Source: Clostridia bacterium (GTDB lineage: Bacteria > Bacillota > Clostridia > Christensenellales > Borkfalkiaceae). From it: a DNA stretch of 7,882 nucleotides. The notes below the pieces were generated by a model. That model was given only the letters and a program-made list of their open reading frames with translations, made no database searches and was not told the DNA's origin. Where the stretch lies: positions 1 to 7,882 of the forward strand of contig JAGCMG010000031.1 of assembly GCA_017646555.1 (NCBI GenBank). The letters are read 5' to 3'. Shown piece after piece: positions 5,761 to 7,882 of the stretch (positions within the stretch are counted from its first letter, which is position 1; every line of letters starts with the position of its first letter). The translations under genes were made by a program, and so were the position numbers.

Positions 5761-6076
5761 AGTGGAAACTTTTATAGGGTTTACCTTGCGTTCTGGCAAA
5801 TATAGGCTGGGTGTAAACGCTATAAAAACCTTAAAAAAAGTAGAACTTTTGTTATTATGTGACACGGCGTCCGAAAACACGGTTAAAGACGCTGTTAAAC
5901 TTGCAAAAAGATTTAGAACGAAACTTATCGTTTCAAAAAAAATCCCAGTCGAAGTTTTGACGGGAAAAGAACCTTGTAAATTGATGGCGATAACCGATTT
6001 ATCTTTAGCGAAAGCGATAATCGGCGCGCTTGATGAAAATTTTACCTTGATGCCCACGGAGGAAAGTAATGGCTGA
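5744..6076 (+). CDS. ylxQ: L7Ae/YbxF-family RNA-binding protein YlxQ
   Basis: A 110-residue L7Ae-type protein, the family that binds kink-turns in RNA. Visible family features are [19 protein letters not shown] (about 13-31, the segment usually written as LA-RAGK--G), [15 protein letters not shown] (about 35-49) and [16 protein letters not shown] (about 81-96). Its cellular role is not settled. It starts with TTG at 5744; a strong GAGGAGG (5731-5737) lies 6 bases upstream inside rnpM, and no in-frame ATG fits. It overlaps infB by 8 bases, so rnpM, ylxQ and infB form a chain of overlapping genes. The C-terminus extends about ten residues beyond the core fold ([10 protein letters not shown]), and those codons carry the infB ribosome binding site. 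Confidence 0.92.
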   Translation: MQTKSKVETFIGFTLRSGKYRLGVNAIKTLKKVELLLLCDTASENTVKDAVKLAKRFRTKLIVSKKIPVEVLTGKEPCKLMAITDLSLAKAIIGALDENFTLMPTEESNG

Positions 6077-7882
6077 AAAGAAAGAACTTCAACAAGGCAA
6101 TATTAAAAAAATTATAGAATTATTAGGCGGGGAAGAAGTTAAAAATGCCGTAGCGTCGGTTAAAAACGCTGTAAACGGCAGTAAGAGTTTAAAAACTAAA
6201 CTTGAAGAAAAAATCTCTGCATTTAAAGAAGCAATAAAACAAAAAGAACTTGATGCTAAAAAGGCTGAGGAAGAAAGAATAGCGAAAGAAAACGCTATTA
6301 AACTTGAAAAAGAGCTCGAGGCTAAAAAAGCGGAAGAGGCTAAGGCTGTTGCTGAAAAGGAACAACAACCTGCACAAAAGCCTGCGGATAAACCTGTTAA
6401 TAAACCAGTTGAAAAACCGGTTGAAGTTGCGCGCAAAAAACCACAAGAATACACGGCTAACGAAAGACCACAGTTTAATAATAATCGTCAAGATAGACCT
6501 AATCGCGATAATCGTGAGCGTTCGGGGGAAAATAGACCTAACAACAATCGTTTTAACGATAAACCAAACGATAAAAAGCCTACGCAACCAAACAAGTTCA
6601 ACGATAAGTCTAAGGTTTTTGCCGCACCACAAGAAATTCCACAATTTAATACTAAAAACAACAACTATCAACAAAAGAAGAAAAACGGCAACGAAAAATC
6701 TTTTGAAGACAAGCGTACCGTTAATAAACGCGCTCTCATTAAAAACAACGTTTCGATTGACGACTTTGATGAAGATAAGTCAGGCTACAGAAAGTTGAGA
6801 GTTAAAAAGAATAAAAAGGAAGAAAAATCGCAAGTTATTAAAATTGAACACGCGGTTATTACTTCTGAAGTTATTCCACTTAAAGTTTTAAGTGAAAAAA
6901 TTGGTATTTCGGCTATCGAAATTACTAAAAAGTTATTCAAAGAAGGTATTATGAAGACGATTAACGATTCAATCGACTTCGATACGGCTGCTTTCGTTGC
7001 TGCCGACCTTGGCATTGAACTTGAACTTAAACTTGAAAAAACTGCCGAAGATAAACTTACCGAAGCGTTTGGTGGTAACGAAATAGAAGATGAAAGCAAA
7101 CTTGTTAAGCGTCCACCAGTTGTTACCGTTATGGGACACGTTGACCACGGTAAAACTTCGCTTTTAGACCGTATTCGTAAAGCAAACGTTACCAGTGGTG
7201 AAGCAGGTGGTATTACTCAACATATCGGCGCATATCAAGTAACGATAGGTGGTAAGCCTATTACTTTCCTTGATACTCCTGGTCACGAAGCGTTTACTGC
7301 TATGCGTGCAAGGGGCGCTCAATCAACCGATATCGCTGTATTAGTAGTTGCTGCTGACGACGGTATAATGCCACAAACTATAGAGGCTATTCACCACGCA
7401 AAAGCAGCGGGCGTTTCAATCATAGTTGCAGTAAATAAAATTGATAAACCTGAAGCAAATATTGAAAGAATTAAAACGCAACTTACCGAACACGACATCT
7501 TAATTGAAGAATGGGGTGGGGACGTAATGCTTTGCCCAGTATCGGCTAAAACAGGTCAAGGCGTTGAAGATTTATTAGAATCAATTCTTTTACTTGCTGA
7601 TATTAAAGACCTTAAAGCAAATCCTGATAGAAAAGCAAAAGGTGTCGTAATCGAAGCAAAACTCGACCAAAATAGCGGTCCTCTTGCAACCGTTCTTATT
7701 CAAAACGGTACTTTAAAGGTTGCCGATTCAATCGTAGTTGGTATGGTTACCGGTAAGGTAAGAGCAATGACCGACGATAAGGGTAGAAGAATTAACTCTG
7801 CTGGTCTTTCAGTTCCTGTTTCTATTATGGGTTTAGACGAAGTTCCTAACGCAGGCGATATTTTATATGCAGGCCCAGAAGA
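6069..7882 (+). CDS. infB: Translation initiation factor IF-2 (3' end outside window)
   Basis: The frame is open from ATG 6069 to the window end (604 full residues). IF2 is the GTPase that brings initiator fMet-tRNA to the 30S P site and promotes subunit joining. Order of parts: a charged, probably coiled-coil region (about 35-103), a KPxx repeat (104-119), an Asn/Arg/Pro-rich disordered stretch (about 132-184), the IF2 N-terminal domain (about 268-320, [20 protein letters not shown]), then the G domain with G1 GHVDHGKT (356-363), G3 DTPGH (402-406), G4 NKID (456-459) and G5 SAK (492-494), and the start of domain 2 ([19 protein letters not shown]). All GTP-binding motifs are intact. GGAGG at 6058-6062 lies 6 bases before the ATG, inside the end of ylxQ, with which the gene overlaps by 8 bases. 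Missing are the rest of domain 2 and the fMet-tRNA-binding C-terminus. Confidence 0.98.
   Translation, partial: MAEKKELQQGNIKKIIELLGGEEVKNAVASVKNAVNGSKSLKTKLEEKISAFKEAIKQKELDAKKAEEERIAKENAIKLEKELEAKKAEEAKAVAEKEQQPAQKPADKPVNKPVEKPVEVARKKPQEYTANERPQFNNNRQDRPNRDNRERSGENRPNNNRFNDKPNDKKPTQPNKFNDKSKVFAAPQEIPQFNTKNNNYQQKKKNGNEKSFEDKRTVNKRALIKNNVSIDDFDEDKSGYRKLRVKKNKKEEKSQVIKIEHAVITSEVIPLKVLSEKIGISAIEITKKLFKEGIMKTINDSIDFDTAAFVAADLGIELELKLEKTAEDKLTEAFGGNEIEDESKLVKRPPVVTVMGHVDHGKTSLLDRIRKANVTSGEAGGITQHIGAYQVTIGGKPITFLDTPGHEAFTAMRARGAQSTDIAVLVVAADDGIMPQTIEAIHHAKAAGVSIIVAVNKIDKPEANIERIKTQLTEHDILIEEWGGDVMLCPVSAKTGQGVEDLLESILLLADIKDLKANPDRKAKGVVIEAKLDQNSGPLATVLIQNGTLKVADSIVVGMVTGKVRAMTDDKGRRINSAGLSVPVSIMGLDEVPNAGDILYAGPE
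6378..6425 (+). repeat. Four 12-base in-frame repeats (KPxx) in infB
   Basis: Four adjacent codon quartets encode [12 protein letters not shown] and KPVE (residues 104-119 of IF2). The repeats are inexact at DNA level (AAG/AAA, CCT/CCA/CCG) and in frame, so length changes would not break the gene. They lie in the flexible N-terminal region between the charged helix and the Asn/Arg-rich stretch, which is commonly variable in IF2. Confidence 0.8.

Noticed and set aside
6089..6674. Two overlapping reverse-strand open frames (121 and 161 residues) opposite infB
   Set aside because: They mirror the low-complexity Lys/Glu/Asn codons of infB, giving Ser/Phe/Leu-rich proteins with no family signature or ribosome site. 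The forward frame is clearly IF2.
6304..6798. Forward frame of 164 residues rich in Lys, Arg and Leu within infB
   Set aside because: An out-of-frame reading of the same A-rich region; no ribosome site and no recognisable domain.

Overview
The window is a compact, AT-rich, single-strand gene cluster that looks like the genome of an uncultured low-GC Bacillota, probably a clostridial lineage. Three things point there: the order ispG, polC slot, rimP, nusA, rnpM (ylxR), ylxQ, infB; a short NusA without C-terminal acidic repeats; and purine-rich Shine-Dalgarno sites with some TTG starts. TGA is used as a stop (783-785 and 6074-6076), so the standard bacterial code applies. The taxonomic guess is inference from gene order and protein style only.

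Left part (1-3793): four genes packed with almost no spacing. First is the 3' part of a cell-surface carbohydrate esterase of the sialate O-acetylesterase (SGNH) type with a C-terminal membrane anchor. It overlaps dtd (D-aminoacyl-tRNA deacylase) by four bases. One base after dtd comes ispG, the [4Fe-4S] enzyme of the MEP isoprenoid pathway. Overlapping its end is a 514-residue protein in the position normally held by the roughly 1,400-residue replicative polymerase gene polC. This protein keeps a PolC-like N-terminal region, the OB fold and a complete DEDDh proofreading exonuclease, but has no PHP domain and no polymerase domain. It is the most unusual object in the window.

Junction (3794-3910): a strong sigma-A type promoter with an extended -10 element and an A-rich upstream tract, followed by a perfect 12-bp hairpin with a T-rich tail that lies between the predicted transcription start and the rimP ribosome binding site. 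It can end transcription from the left operon and can also act as an attenuator for the right operon, plausibly under feedback control by NusA, which that operon encodes.

Right part (3911-7882): the translation/transcription operon rimP (30S maturation), nusA (elongation/termination factor), rnpM (RNA-binding RNase P modulator), ylxQ (L7Ae-family RNA-binding protein) and infB (IF2, cut by the window end). The last three genes overlap and each has a clear Shine-Dalgarno site. No RNA gene, mobile element or CRISPR array is visible. No stretch longer than about 120 bases lacks a gene.
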